Shown piece by piece: positions 26,817 to 37,310 of a DNA stretch of 37,549 nucleotides. A program made the position numbers and the translations under genes. Source of the stretch: Pseudomonadota bacterium (GTDB lineage Bacteria; Pseudomonadota; Gammaproteobacteria; Burkholderiales; Casimicrobiaceae); contig JAFEDD010000027.1 of the NCBI GenBank assembly GCA_018241765.1, forward strand, positions 1-37,549. Direction: 5' to 3'. The notes beneath the pieces were generated by a model. The model was given only the letters and a program-made list of their open reading frames with translations. It did not search any database and was not told the DNA's origin. Position 1 is the first letter of the stretch. The number at the start of each line of letters is the position of its first letter.

Positions 26817-27616
26817 ACAACGAGTTTGATGCCGGCAAATCCGAGCGCGCCGACCAGAAGGGTGCGCGTTGCCGGTTCCGGCACGGTGCGGCTGAGCCGC
26901 GCGCCGAGCGCGATGCCGGGCACCGAGCCGATGAGCAGCGCGACGAGCAATGCGCCGTCGACGTGTCCGAGGCTTGCATGCGCGGCACCGGCTGCCGCCG
27001 TCAGCGGAACGGCGTAGGCGACGTCGGTGCCAACGATGCGTCGCATCGGAAGCGCCGGATGCAACAGCAGCAACGCCGTCACGCCCACCGCGCCCGCACC
27101 GACGGAGGAGAGCATGACCATCGCGCCGATGACTGCCCCGAGCCCGAGCGTTGGCAGCAGGCTTCGGTCGCGGTCGAGATCATCGACAGCGAGCGCGGCC
27201 GAAGTACGCGCACGCATCAGTCGAGGCCGAACCACAAGTGCGACCGCGGTGGTGACCAATGCGAACCCGAGCACCGAGCGGATGACGTGGTGGAGCGCGG
27301 CGGTGTCGGGTTGCAGCGTCTGCACGACGGCGAATGCCATGCCTGCGCCGACCATGCTCGATGCCATCAACGCGAGCAGCAGGCGACGCGCGACGTTGCC
27401 GAGTCGCCAGTGCGCGAGCGCCCCGAAGGACTTGGTGACAGCCGCGAACAAGAGATCGGTGCCGACCGCGATCGTCGGCGCAATGCCCAATCCCGCCACG
27501 AGGATCGGCGTCATCAGCGATCCGCCGCCGACGCCGGTCAGACCGATGATGGCGCCGATGGCGAAACCGATCAGCGGCAACCGGAAGTCGAAGGCAATGG
27601 GCAGGAGATCAAGCAT
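26813..27616 (-). CDS. TSUP (TauE/SafE) family sulfur-compound transporter
   Basis: This 267-residue inner-membrane protein of the TauE/SafE family has about eight hydrophobic segments. The family's duplicated motif is visible as GLTGVGGGSLMTPIL in the first half and SSVGAGAVGVTALLLL in the second. Members move sulfate, sulfite or organosulfonates. It is the first gene of the TSUP-cysH-cysD-cysN operon and overlaps cysH by four bases, so sulfate uptake or sulfite export is the likely job. The ATG at 27616 is the natural start; the operon promoter should lie in 27617-27751, where I see no clear -35/-10 pair. Confidence 0.9.
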   Translation of the reverse strand: MLDLLPIAFDFRLPLIGFAIGAIIGLTGVGGGSLMTPILVAGLGIAPTIAVGTDLLFAAVTKSFGALAHWRLGNVARRLLLALMASSMVGAGMAFAVVQTLQPDTAALHHVIRSVLGFALVTTAVALVVRPRLMRARTSAALAVDDLDRDRSLLPTLGLGAVIGAMVMLSSVGAGAVGVTALLLLHPALPMRRIVGTDVAYAVPLTAAAGAAHASLGHVDGALLVALLIGSVPGIALGARLSRTVPEPATRTLLVGALGFAGIKLVV

Positions 27617-27751
27617 GCGCCCATGCTAGAAAGCGCGCCGACGGCGCAAGCGCGTCGTATCGGCATGTCACCATGCCAACTTGCGCATATAGAGACCACG
27701 CCCTCGGTCCCCGGCGCCAACCGTCGCACGCTAAAATGAGCGTCAAACCAC

Positions 27752-27842
27752 GGAGGGATGGATGAGTGGTTTAAGTCGCACGCCTGGAAAGCGTGTTTAG
27801 GTTAATAGCCTAACCGGGGTTCGAATCCCCGTCCCTCCGCCA
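27752..27842 (+). tRNA. tRNA-Ser (GGA)
   Basis: This is a 91-nt class II tRNA with a long variable arm. The acceptor GGAGGGA pairs with TCCCTCC, then G and encoded CCA. The anticodon loop CTGGAAA gives GGA. A TAAAAT -10-like hexamer is at 27732-27737. Integrase debris lies downstream, so its 3' end is the likely attachment site of a lost element. Confidence 0.96.
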
Positions 27843-28017
27843 GAATTCATTTTTTGACGACGGCGATCAACCAAACTGGACCACCGAAAGCCCCAATCCA
27901 TGGGGCTTTCGCGTTTGTGGCGCCTGATTTTTGAGCAACACGGACAACGGTCGAAATCGATTGTCCACCGATTTCCTGTAGGTACACTTGACGGCACGCG
28001 CCTGACGGTATCCAAAA

Positions 28018-28101
28018 ATGCCTGCAAACGTCCTCACCGACGCGCAGATCAAGCGTCTCGCCCCTCGCGAGAAGTCCTACAAGGTGTTCGATGGTGGCGG
28101 C
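28018..28101 (+). pseudogene. N-terminal fragment of a P4-type tyrosine integrase
   Basis: The first 28 codons (start MPANVLTDAQIKRL, ending SYKVFDGGG) match the opening of the arm-binding domain of P4-like island integrases. The usual continuation is missing: after 28101 the frame reads unrelated, arginine-rich sequence to a stop at 28269. The ATG lies 175 bp after tRNA-Ser in the same orientation, the normal position of such an integrase. Only about 7 percent of a normal 400-residue protein remains. Confidence 0.75.
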
Positions 28102-28118
28102 GCAAGAACGGTCGCCCG

Positions 28119-28314
28119 ATGTCCGAGAAAAGCAACCCGGAGTCTGGGGATGCGATCGAGCAGGCGTACCGCCGAGTCCTCGATCTCGGCTACCACCTGC
28201 AAGATCCGTGGAACCTATCCAACGAGCACATCACGGCGCTGCGCCGACGATGGGGACAAAGCGATCTGAGCGTCATCACCGTGCAGGGGCGGCTCGTGGC
28301 GCTGTCGTGGTGGG
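28119..28314 (+). pseudogene. Fragment of a second integrase-like gene
   Basis: In another frame, sequence from MSEKSNPESG through LDLGYHLQDPWNLSNEHITA to VQGRLVALSWW resembles the N-terminal SAM-like domain of a different phage/ICE integrase class (Phage_int_SAM type): a helix with LGY.L.DP.NL..EH..AL, then .LS..T.Q.RL..L.WW. Similarity stops at about 28314. The join with the P4-type fragment is near 28102-28118. No catalytic domain (R-H-R-Y) remains. The family match is from pattern memory and should be searched. Confidence 0.5.
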
Positions 28315-28434
28315 GACCAGTCCTCCGTGTACGACTGGCGGCGCGATTACGTAGTCGACGGGCAGATTGGGCGCGTTCGACTCGCGTTATCGTTTGAAAA
28401 GGGTCGTTTCACCCGATTCGCCGGGACTATCTGA
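28315..28434 (+). pseudogene. Orphan coding-like fragment next to the IS end
   Basis: The frame starting DQSSVYDWRRDYV and continuing GRVRLALSFEKGRFTRFAG to a TGA at 28432-28434 looks protein-like. It is out of frame with the preceding integrase fragment and its last codons fall inside the IS end. It could be the 3' part of the same gene after a frameshift or a third fragment. I do not recognise it. Confidence 0.35.
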
Positions 28435-28768
28435 ATTTTTGTGTACGAAGCGGGTAGAGAGTTATCCACGGCGCGCGCGAAAGCTCCTTGCATAGAGCAC
28501 GTTTCGCGCGCGCGGTGGGTAACTCGTTGGTGGCATGTTATGCCAGTGCTTTCGTGAACCGCTCGCCGTAGGCGATCGCGAATTGGTTCATCGCCTCTTT
28601 CCATTCCCGCGTGGCGCGGCTCCAGTCAGCGGTGATGTTGCGAAGGGCGAGCCAAATGAGTTTGCTTGCGGCCTCGTCGCTCGGGAAGTGGCCGCGCGTC
28701 TTGATGATCTTTCGTAGCCTTGCGTGCACGCTTTCGATGGCGTTGGTGGTGTAGATGATCCGGCGCAG
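28423..28768 (-). mobile_element. Remnant of an IS256-family insertion sequence (one end only)
   Basis: The minus strand encodes the last 76 or so residues of an IS256/Mutator-type transposase (LRRIIYTTNAIES, then HARLRKIIKTRGHFPSDEAA and LIWLALRNITADW), stopping at 28538. A terminal-repeat-like end, GGGACTATCTGAATTTTTGT, begins at 28423. The upstream four-fifths of the transposase and the other end are gone. The break is at 28768-28771, exactly at the stop codon of the vWA gene. The IS ends also contain a long GC hairpin. The element is not mobile by itself. Confidence 0.85.
28471..28513. repeat. Perfect 12-bp GC-rich hairpin inside the IS remnant
   Basis: GCGCGCGCGAAA (28471-28482) and TTTCGCGCGCGC (28502-28513) are perfect inverted repeats with a 19-nt loop. 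It lies just downstream of the transposase stop and could end transcription of the transposase or protect against read-through into the element. Confidence 0.6.
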
Positions 28769-29824
28769 TCACGCGACCCGCCCAAACCACATGAGGGAGA
28801 GCGTCGCGGCGACGGCGGCGATCAGGGCGGCGACGGCGGCGAAGAGGGCGGAGATCTCGGTCTCGGTTTTCTCGATCGTGAGCTTGCTGCTCAGCGTGTT
28901 GTAGACCTTCTTCAGGTCGGCCGCCGTGCCGGCGTAGAAGTATTCGGCGGCGGTGCGGTTGGCGATTTGCTTCAGCGTTTCTTCGTCGAGTCGAACGCGC
29001 ATCGACCAGCCGTCGAAGCCGATGGTTTCGCCCTTCACGGTGCCGATGCCGACGGTGTAGACGCGCACCCCGCGATCGGCGGCCAACTTGGCGGCTTCCA
29101 TCGGGTCGATGCCGGTGGTGCGTTGGCCGTCGGTGAGCATGATGATGGCCGCCGAGGTGTAGGAGCCCGGCGCGACGGGCTGCCGGTTCGTCTTGGTCCT
29201 GTCGCCGAGCACCTCGTCGATCGACTGCGCGCGGCCGAATCCGCCGCGTGAGCCGCCCCACTGCACCTTGCTGATGTCGATGCCGTCGTCAGGGAACAGC
29301 GTGGCGAGCGCAAGCACGAGCGCGTTGCCGGTGGCCGTGCCGCGCTGCAACTGGAAGCTGTCGATCGCCGTGCGCAGATCGTCGCGCGAGAGTGTGGGTA
29401 GTTGCGCGAGCTGCGCCGTTCCGGCGAACGCGACGATGCCGACGCGCACCTGGCGCGGCAGTTCGTCGAGGAAGGCGCGGGCTGCCGTTTGTGCGGCGAC
29501 GATGCGCGAGGGTTCGACGTCGGTGGCGCGCATGCTGAGCGAGACGTCCATCGCGAGCATGATGGTCTGCTTGTTCGATGGCAGTTGCAGGGTGGCGACG
29601 GGGCGTGCCGCCGCGACCAGCATCAGCGCGAGGGCGAGCAGCATCAATGCGGGCGGCAGGTGACGCTTCCAACGTGAGCGACGTGGCGCGGCCTCACGTG
29701 CGAGCGCCAGATTGGCGAAAACGATGGCGCCCTTTTTTCGGCGCCGCAGCAACATGACGTAGAGGGCGACGGCGAGTGGCAGCGCGAGCAGCGACCATAG
29801 GGCGAGCGGCCACAGAAAGCTCAT
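28769..29824 (-). CDS. vWA-domain membrane protein, BatA-like
   Basis: This 351-residue protein has two hydrophobic segments at the N-terminus, a von Willebrand factor A domain, and a final membrane segment (AAVAALIAAVAATLSLMWF). The metal-ion site is visible as DVSLS in LAMDVSLSMRATD, with MLTDGQR later. BatA-type proteins work with MoxR ATPases and DUF58 proteins in the cell envelope. The ATG overlaps the DUF58 stop (ATGA). The stop codon sits exactly at the boundary of the IS256 remnant, so the usual following genes (a second vWA protein and TPR proteins) are absent and the native C-terminus may be slightly altered. Confidence 0.9.
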   Translation of the reverse strand: MSFLWPLALWSLLALPLAVALYVMLLRRRKKGAIVFANLALAREAAPRRSRWKRHLPPALMLLALALMLVAAARPVATLQLPSNKQTIMLAMDVSLSMRATDVEPSRIVAAQTAARAFLDELPRQVRVGIVAFAGTAQLAQLPTLSRDDLRTAIDSFQLQRGTATGNALVLALATLFPDDGIDISKVQWGGSRGGFGRAQSIDEVLGDRTKTNRQPVAPGSYTSAAIIMLTDGQRTTGIDPMEAAKLAADRGVRVYTVGIGTVKGETIGFDGWSMRVRLDEETLKQIANRTAAEYFYAGTAADLKKVYNTLSSKLTIEKTETEISALFAAVAALIAAVAATLSLMWFGRVA

Positions 29825-30825
29825 GCAACGGCCCTCGGCGTGCCGTCGTGGTGTCGGCGTTGCTTGCGTGAGCGGGCGAGGCCGACGAGCGGTTCGACGA
29901 GGCTTTGCCCCGTGCTGAGGGCAAGGTAGCCGAGCCCGTGGCGCTGCGCCGCTGCGTGTACGCCGGCCGCGTGCGCGGCGGCGAGCGCCGCGTAGCGCGC
30001 GCGAAACGCGGCATCCCCGGTATCGATGAAGCATTGCTCGCCGGTCTCCGGGTCTTCCAGAAGGACGGCGCCGATATCCGGGATCTGTTGTTCGGCCGGA
30101 TCGGTGATGTGCACGAGCATGACGTCATGCCGTCGCGCGAGTTGGGCGAGCGGCGCTTCCCACCCCGGCATGCTGATGAAGTCGGAGACGATGAACACGG
30201 CGCTGCGCCGCCGAAGTGTGGTCGCGGCGCGTTGGAGCAGCACGTCGAGTCGCGTCGGGCCGCGCGGCGTTTCGGTGCGAGAGGGGGTTGCGGCGGCACG
30301 CTCGCGCAGGCGATGGAGCAGGTGAAGTACGTGGCGGCGGTCGCGGCCCGGCGGAATCACGGCGTCGAGCGCTTCGCCATAGAGCATGGCTGCGGTGCGG
30401 TTGCCGTGGCGGGACAGCACGCGTGCGATGAGGGCGACGAACTGCACGGCGAGATCACGCTTGGTCATCGGCGTCGCCCCGTGGACGTCTTCGGCGCGGG
30501 CGCTGCCGAAATCGGCGGACGCGCTGCGATCGACGAGAAACCAGGCGCCGATGTCGCGATCCTCGCTGAATTGCCGCACGTAGGGCGTGTTCATGCGCGC
30601 GGTGACGTTCCAGTCGATATGGCGAACGTCGTCGTCGTGCTGGTATTCGCGCAGGCCGGCGAAGTCGAGCCCGAGGCCGCGCAGCAGCGTTCGGTAGTCG
30701 CCTTGCAGGATTCCGTCGAGCCGCCGCAGCACCGTCCATTCGAGGTGCCGCAGCAGCCTCTCGTCGTCGCGCAGCGGGCGCGTGGTTCCTGCGGCGGTCG
30801 CGGTGTCGTGTGCGTCAACGGGCAC
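29821..30825 (-). CDS. DUF58-domain protein of the MoxR/Bat cluster
   Basis: This 334-residue protein has the DUF58 signature: GLDFAGLREYQHDDDVRHIDW followed by ARMNTPYVRQFSEDRD, then LVDRSAS, a vWA-like metal site. The function of DUF58 is not well defined; genes for it almost always follow a moxR gene and precede vWA genes, as here. The start is a GTG at 30825, overlapping the end of moxR by 11 bases, and the stop overlaps the vWA gene start by four. The cluster is therefore one translationally coupled unit. Confidence 0.92.
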   Translation of the reverse strand: MPVDAHDTATAAGTTRPLRDDERLLRHLEWTVLRRLDGILQGDYRTLLRGLGLDFAGLREYQHDDDVRHIDWNVTARMNTPYVRQFSEDRDIGAWFLVDRSASADFGSARAEDVHGATPMTKRDLAVQFVALIARVLSRHGNRTAAMLYGEALDAVIPPGRDRRHVLHLLHRLRERAAATPSRTETPRGPTRLDVLLQRAATTLRRRSAVFIVSDFISMPGWEAPLAQLARRHDVMLVHITDPAEQQIPDIGAVLLEDPETGEQCFIDTGDAAFRARYAALAAAHAAGVHAAAQRHGLGYLALSTGQSLVEPLVGLARSRKQRRHHDGTPRAVA

Positions 30826-31825
30826 GGGATTCTTCCTCGCGCGATTGCAGCGGATTGGGCGGCGGCGCGAGCTTGCCCATCAGCCGCGTCAGGATGTGGT
30901 CGGCATCGATGCCATCGGCCAGCGCCTCGTAGCTCAGCGACAACCGGTGGCGCAGCACGTCCAGTGCGAGATCCGTCATGTCACCGCCGAGCACGTAGCG
31001 GCGCCCACGCATCAGCGCGAGCGCGCGGGCACCCTCGGTCAGCGCGATGCTGCCGCGTGGGCTCGCCCCCCAGGTGATGTATTTGCTCAGGTCCGCGCAG
31101 CCGAGGCGGCTCGGGTCTCGCGTCGCGGCGACCAGATTGACGGCGTAGCGCACCAGCGCGGGGTCGATGTAGATGTCGCGGCACGCGGCTTGCAGCGCCA
31201 CGAGATCGGCGGTTGTCGCGACCGGCGACAGGCTGGCGGGTGTGCCGGTAACCCGTTGCACGATGACGAACTCTTCCTCGTCGCTGGGATAACCGACCAG
31301 TACTTTCATCATGAAGCGATCAACCTGCGCTTCGGGCAGCGGATAGGTTCCTTCGGTTTCGATCGGGTTTTGCGTGGCCATCACGACGAAGGGCGTCGGC
31401 ACCGGGTGGGTGGTGCCGGCGATGGTGACCTGGCGCTCCTGCATGACTTCGAGCAGCGCGCTTTGCACCTTGGCGGGCGCGCGGTTGATTTCATCGGCCA
31501 GCAGCAGATGCGCAAACACCGGCCCCAGTGCGGTGCTGAATTCGCCGCTGCCTGGGTGATAGACGCGGGTGCCGACGAGATCGGCCGGCACCAGGTCCGG
31601 CGTGAACTGGATGCGGCGAAAGCGGCCCTCGATGACGGTGGCGAGCGTCTTCACGGTTAGCGTCTTGGCGAGACCGGGCACGCCTTCGACCAGAAGATGT
31701 CCCTCCGCGAGCAGCGCCACCATCACCCGTTCGAGAAAGCGATCCTGTCCGACGACCACGCGCTTGACTTCGAAGAGGATTCTCTCCATGAGTCGATGGC
31801 TGTCGGAGCTGAGCGTGTCGGTCAT
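30815..31825 (-). CDS. MoxR-family AAA+ ATPase
   Basis: This 336-residue AAA_3 ATPase probably acts as a chaperone for the assembly of partners such as the vWA protein encoded downstream. It shows Walker A (EGVPGLAKTLTVKTL), Walker B (LLADEINRAPAKVQSALLEVMQER), sensor 1 (VMATQNPIETEGTYPLPEAQVDRF) and a C-terminal lid. The length and motif order are normal. The ATG at 31825 has AGGTG eight bases upstream. It lies 22 bp after the serine protease gene, on the same strand. Confidence 0.95.
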   Translation of the reverse strand: MTDTLSSDSHRLMERILFEVKRVVVGQDRFLERVMVALLAEGHLLVEGVPGLAKTLTVKTLATVIEGRFRRIQFTPDLVPADLVGTRVYHPGSGEFSTALGPVFAHLLLADEINRAPAKVQSALLEVMQERQVTIAGTTHPVPTPFVVMATQNPIETEGTYPLPEAQVDRFMMKVLVGYPSDEEEFVIVQRVTGTPASLSPVATTADLVALQAACRDIYIDPALVRYAVNLVAATRDPSRLGCADLSKYITWGASPRGSIALTEGARALALMRGRRYVLGGDMTDLALDVLRHRLSLSYEALADGIDADHILTRLMGKLAPPPNPLQSREEESRAR

Positions 31826-31847
31826 GGTGCACCTGTGCGGCGTGAAA

Positions 31848-32693
31848 TCAGAACGGAGGCATCCCGGCCGCAGCGGCGGCGTTCTCGATGGGGACGGCGA
31901 AACCGATGCCGACGAAGGTGCGCTGATCTTCGTTCGGGTTCAGGATGGCGGTGACGATGCCGAGCACTTCGCCTTCGGCGTTGATGAGCGGGCCACCCGA
32001 ATTGCCGGGGTTGGCGGCCGCGTCGAACTGGATCAGGTTGGTCAGCATTCGGTCGCCGTCGGGCGAGTGAAAGCTGCGCCGCAGTCCGGAGACGACGCCG
32101 GCCGACAATGATGGGCCGATGCCGAACGGAAAGCCGACCGCGAAGACGTAGTCACCGGGCGCAAGGTCCTGTGTGCTGTTCATCGTGGCGGCCTGGAGAT
32201 CGTCGGGCAGTTTGCGGGCGCGGATGACGGCGAGATCGTGCTCGGGGCGGGCGCCGCTGACCAGTGCCTCGGTTTCGAGTCCGTCGTAGAACGTGACCTT
32301 GATGCGCTCGGCGCCCTGCACGACGTGCAGATTGGTCAGGATGGTGCCGTCTTCGACGATGACGACGCCGGTGCCGACGCCGTAGCGTGTTTCTTCCTTG
32401 CTGTCGGCGTCGACGACGAAGCTCTCGACGCGCACGACGGAAGGCAGGATCGTCTCATACGCGCGTACCGCCGGCGAGGGGAGCACGGCCTCTTCGAGAC
32501 TCTTGGCCACCGCCGCGTCGATGTGCTCCTGCGTGATGCGCACCGGGCGCGGAGCCAACGCGCCAAGGAGCCCGGCACCGAGCGCGATGACGACGAGCGC
32601 ACCGAGTGCTCCGGCGAGTGCCGCCGTCACGGTGCTGCGCGCGGGGCGTTGCCAGCGGTGGCGCACTCGTTGAAGGAAGGCGCGGAGCATCAT
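31848..32693 (-). CDS. Membrane-anchored S1C (HtrA-like) serine protease without PDZ domain
   Basis: This roughly 281-residue trypsin-like protease has one N-terminal membrane segment (about 20-47), placing the catalytic domain in the periplasm. The triad is visible: His in LTNLHVVQGA (about 123), Asp in EHDLAVI (about 153) and Ser in NPGNSGGPLIN (about 232). It ends soon after the protease domain, so there is no PDZ domain, unlike DegP or DegS. The ATG at 32693 is used here; a GTG at 32702 or an ATG at 32690 are alternatives. It is first in the MoxR-DUF58-vWA group and may process or check an envelope partner of that system. Confidence 0.9.
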   Translation of the reverse strand: MMLRAFLQRVRHRWQRPARSTVTAALAGALGALVVIALGAGLLGALAPRPVRITQEHIDAAVAKSLEEAVLPSPAVRAYETILPSVVRVESFVVDADSKEETRYGVGTGVVIVEDGTILTNLHVVQGAERIKVTFYDGLETEALVSGARPEHDLAVIRARKLPDDLQAATMNSTQDLAPGDYVFAVGFPFGIGPSLSAGVVSGLRRSFHSPDGDRMLTNLIQFDAAANPGNSGGPLINAEGEVLGIVTAILNPNEDQRTFVGIGFAVPIENAAAAAGMPPF

Positions 32694-32790
32694 GCGGAAC
32701 ACGTCGTGAAGGAATGCACGATGGTAACCGCAAAGGCCGACGCGGTATCGCTCGCGCCACGCGCGGCCGCCGGCGAGTCGTAGCGCTGGC

Positions 32791-33303
32791 TCAGTCGTCG
32801 CGCGGCAGTTGCTGCGGGCGCGTCGTGTCGTAGTGCTCGAAGGGTTGGTGTATCCAGGGGCTCGTGGGCAGAAGGTCCACGAAGTAGTCGGGGTGGAAGG
32901 TCGAAACGCCCTTTTTCCAGAGCACAGCCGTACGTACTTCGGTGAGCTGCGGGTAACGCGTCGGCAATTCCTGTTTGACGACGTGCAGTGTGTGACCGGA
33001 GTCGACCATGTCGTCGACCACCAGCACGCGTTCGCCGAGGCGCGCGCTGGTCATCGTCAGGTGTTCCGAGACGAGCAGTTTGCCGCGCACGGTGCCGCCG
33101 TCTTCGACGTAACTCGACGTGCTCATGATGGCGAGCGGTTTGTCGAAGATGCGGGACAACTGGTCACCCACGCGCAGCCCGCCACGGGCGATGCAGATGA
33201 TCTGGTCGAACTGCCAGCCCGAGTCGTGCACCGCCAGTGCGAGCTTTTCGATCAGGCGATGGTAGTGCGCCCAGGTGATGTAGAGATGGCCCGTGTCGGT
33301 CAT
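32791..33303 (-). CDS. Purine-type phosphoribosyltransferase
   Basis: This 170-residue type I PRTase has the PRPP-binding signature VLVVDDMVDSGHTL and the earlier IICIARGGLRVGDQLSR loop. It probably salvages xanthine, guanine or hypoxanthine to the nucleotide. Its place after purA on the same strand (139 bp gap) agrees with purine metabolism. The ATG at 33303 starts directly on the domain. The preferred base is not clear from sequence. Confidence 0.9.
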   Translation of the reverse strand: MTDTGHLYITWAHYHRLIEKLALAVHDSGWQFDQIICIARGGLRVGDQLSRIFDKPLAIMSTSSYVEDGGTVRGKLLVSEHLTMTSARLGERVLVVDDMVDSGHTLHVVKQELPTRYPQLTEVRTAVLWKKGVSTFHPDYFVDLLPTSPWIHQPFEHYDTTRPQQLPRDD

Positions 33304-33442
33304 GGCTGACGGTGGCGGATGCGCGTGGCGCCGTGCTGGTGCTGCGCACGGTCATGCTGGTCGCTCGTGCTCCGCCTGCTCCCCTCGGTGGTTTCGTTGT
33401 CGTGCGGATTGGATGTCGGGCCCGTTGCGCGGGCGTTGGGCT

Positions 33443-35787
<2,345 letters not shown>

Positions 35788-35894
35788 GGCGCGGGGCAGG
35801 GCGTTCGCACGCCGTGGCGGCGGCAAAACGCGGGAGTGGTTGACAACGAATTCTACTGAAGGGAAATGGGCGCGATATTGACCCGGGTTCGAGT

Positions 35895-36015
35895 CAACAA
35901 CTTTTTCGTCAAACGACGTTCATAACGGGCTTGGAGCGAGGAATCGGCCAAAGTCGACTTCAGCCGATATTCGCTGCCAAGCCCGTTATAGACGCCATTT
36001 CAGTAAAAAGTTGTT
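35895..36015. repeat. Dispersed palindromic element, copy D (best preserved)
   Basis: This is a 121-nt inverted repeat. The outer ends AACAACTTTTT and AAAAAGTTGTT are perfect over 11 bp. The inner blocks ATAACGGGCTTGG and CCAAGCCCGTTAT are perfect over 13 bp. The centre GGCCAAAGTCGACTTCAGCC is itself partly palindromic. It lies in the 285-bp gap between the hisZ start and the RDD stop; nothing else is seen in that gap. No clear target duplication flanks it. Confidence 0.85.
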
Positions 36016-36072
36016 AGCTCGCGCGGAGCGCAGTGTGCCGTGTTTGGGCGTGGCGCCTTCCGGCCGATGTCT

Positions 36073-36582
36073 TCAGTCGGCCAGCAGCACGCGGGTGCCG
36101 GCGATGCGGTCATGCAGGAACTGGTGATCGCGGTCGACGAAGGCCCACACGAAGTTGAAGAGGCATGCGGGCAGCCACCAGGCGCCGAGGCGGGCGCCGA
36201 ACACTGAATAGAGCACGAGGCCGAGCGCCGGGCCGATCCAGGTGGCCAGGTAGCGCACGACGGCCTGGCGCGTGCTGATCGTGCCGCCGGAGGTGTTCGC
36301 CAGACGCAACGACCAGGTTTTGCAGGCCAGCGAACGCCGTCCGTTCGTCCAGAAATAGATGAAGTAGGCGCCGATCACGACGAAGAAATAGAGTTGTTGC
36401 AGCGCAGCGAGTGCGCCGGTCAGGATCTGCGGGCGGCCGGCCGTCATCGATTCGCCGGAGAGCGCGGCGAACACGAGACCCGTGATGAACATCCACGCCA
36501 GCAGAAACAGCAGTTCGTGGACGAAGGCGCCAAAGCGCCGCCAAAGACCGGCGAGCGGGAGCGCGGTGGGCGCGGATGTCAT
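36073..36582 (-). CDS. RDD-family membrane protein
   Basis: This 169-residue protein has three to four hydrophobic segments and the RDD layout: LWRRFGAFVHELLF at the start and FVDRDHQFLHDRIAGTRVL at the end, with NGRRSLACKTWSLRL in between. RDD proteins are small membrane proteins, some linked to ion exchange, mostly of unknown role. It is the last gene of the DUF3619-DUF3106-RDD run, 98 bp after the DUF3106 gene. I see no gene in that gap. Confidence 0.9.
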   Translation of the reverse strand: MTSAPTALPLAGLWRRFGAFVHELLFLLAWMFITGLVFAALSGESMTAGRPQILTGALAALQQLYFFVVIGAYFIYFWTNGRRSLACKTWSLRLANTSGGTISTRQAVVRYLATWIGPALGLVLYSVFGARLGAWWLPACLFNFVWAFVDRDHQFLHDRIAGTRVLLAD

Positions 36583-36680
36583 GAGTGAGGCGGCGCAGGC
36601 GCGGGACGACGACCGACCGATGTTACGGCATGGCCGTCCGCTGCGAGCCGCCGGCGCGGTGAGGCGCGGGGCTCAGCCGA

Positions 36681-37310
36681 TCAGCCCTTGGTGGGCGGCG
36701 TCGCTGGCGCGCCTTCGCCGGTCGCCGGGGCGGCGGCGGGCGTGGGTGCCGGTACGGGCGTCGCGGCGGGCGCCGCCGGTGGAGTCGGTTCAGTCGCGCC
36801 GGGAGCGACTGCGGTCGGTCTGGGCGGAGTAGCTTTCTTGCTGGCGCTCGCCGCCGGCTTCTTGGGCGCCTCGGCGGCCTTCTTGCGCAGTTCGTCGCGC
36901 TTTTCCGGAGGCAGATTGCGGTACTCGTTCCACTTTTGCGGGACAGCGGCGCGCTTGTCTGGCGGCAGGGTCTTCAGTTCGTTGTACTGCTCGCGAGCCT
37001 TGCGGCGTTGCTCCGGCGTGAGCTTCGCCCATCCCGCCATGCGATCGTGCAGGTTTTTTTGCTGAACTGGCGTCATTGTCGGGTATTTTGCCGCGATTTC
37101 GCGCCATTTTCGTTTGCGCGTGTCGGTCATCTTGGGCCAATCCGCTTGCAGTGGCGCGAGGATCTGCTGTTCGTCGGGCTTCAGATCCTGCCAGGCTTGC
37201 GCGAACACGCCGGGGCTCGACAAGAGCGTGAGCACGAAAAGCAAAACGGCCGCGAGGCGTTTGCCCGGGGCCGTCATGGCTTGCGCGTGGACGTCGTGTC
37301 GCCCCGTCAT
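36681..37310 (-). CDS. DUF3106 protein, exported
   Basis: This 209-residue protein has a signal peptide (KRLAAVLLFVLTLLSSPGVFA). It is followed by repeated helical units with W, L and P spacing (AWQDLKPDEQQILAPL, RMAGWAKLTPEQRRKAREQY, LPPDKRAAVPQKWNEY, LPPEKRDELRKKA), typical of DUF3106. The last 60 residues are a low-complexity Ala/Pro tail. The ATG at 37310 overlaps the DUF3619 stop (ATGA), supporting this start over the internal ATG at 37277. The DUF3106 units resemble the LTxxQ-like repeats of envelope stress proteins; that link is inference. Confidence 0.9.
   Translation of the reverse strand: MTGRHDVHAQAMTAPGKRLAAVLLFVLTLLSSPGVFAQAWQDLKPDEQQILAPLQADWPKMTDTRKRKWREIAAKYPTMTPVQQKNLHDRMAGWAKLTPEQRRKAREQYNELKTLPPDKRAAVPQKWNEYRNLPPEKRDELRKKAAEAPKKPAASASKKATPPRPTAVAPGATEPTPPAAPAATPVPAPTPAAAPATGEGAPATPPTKG

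Noticed and set aside
27843-28768. Functional genomic island or complete IS256 element
   Set aside because: Only short fragments of integrases and one IS end are present; no complete recombinase or cargo gene remains.
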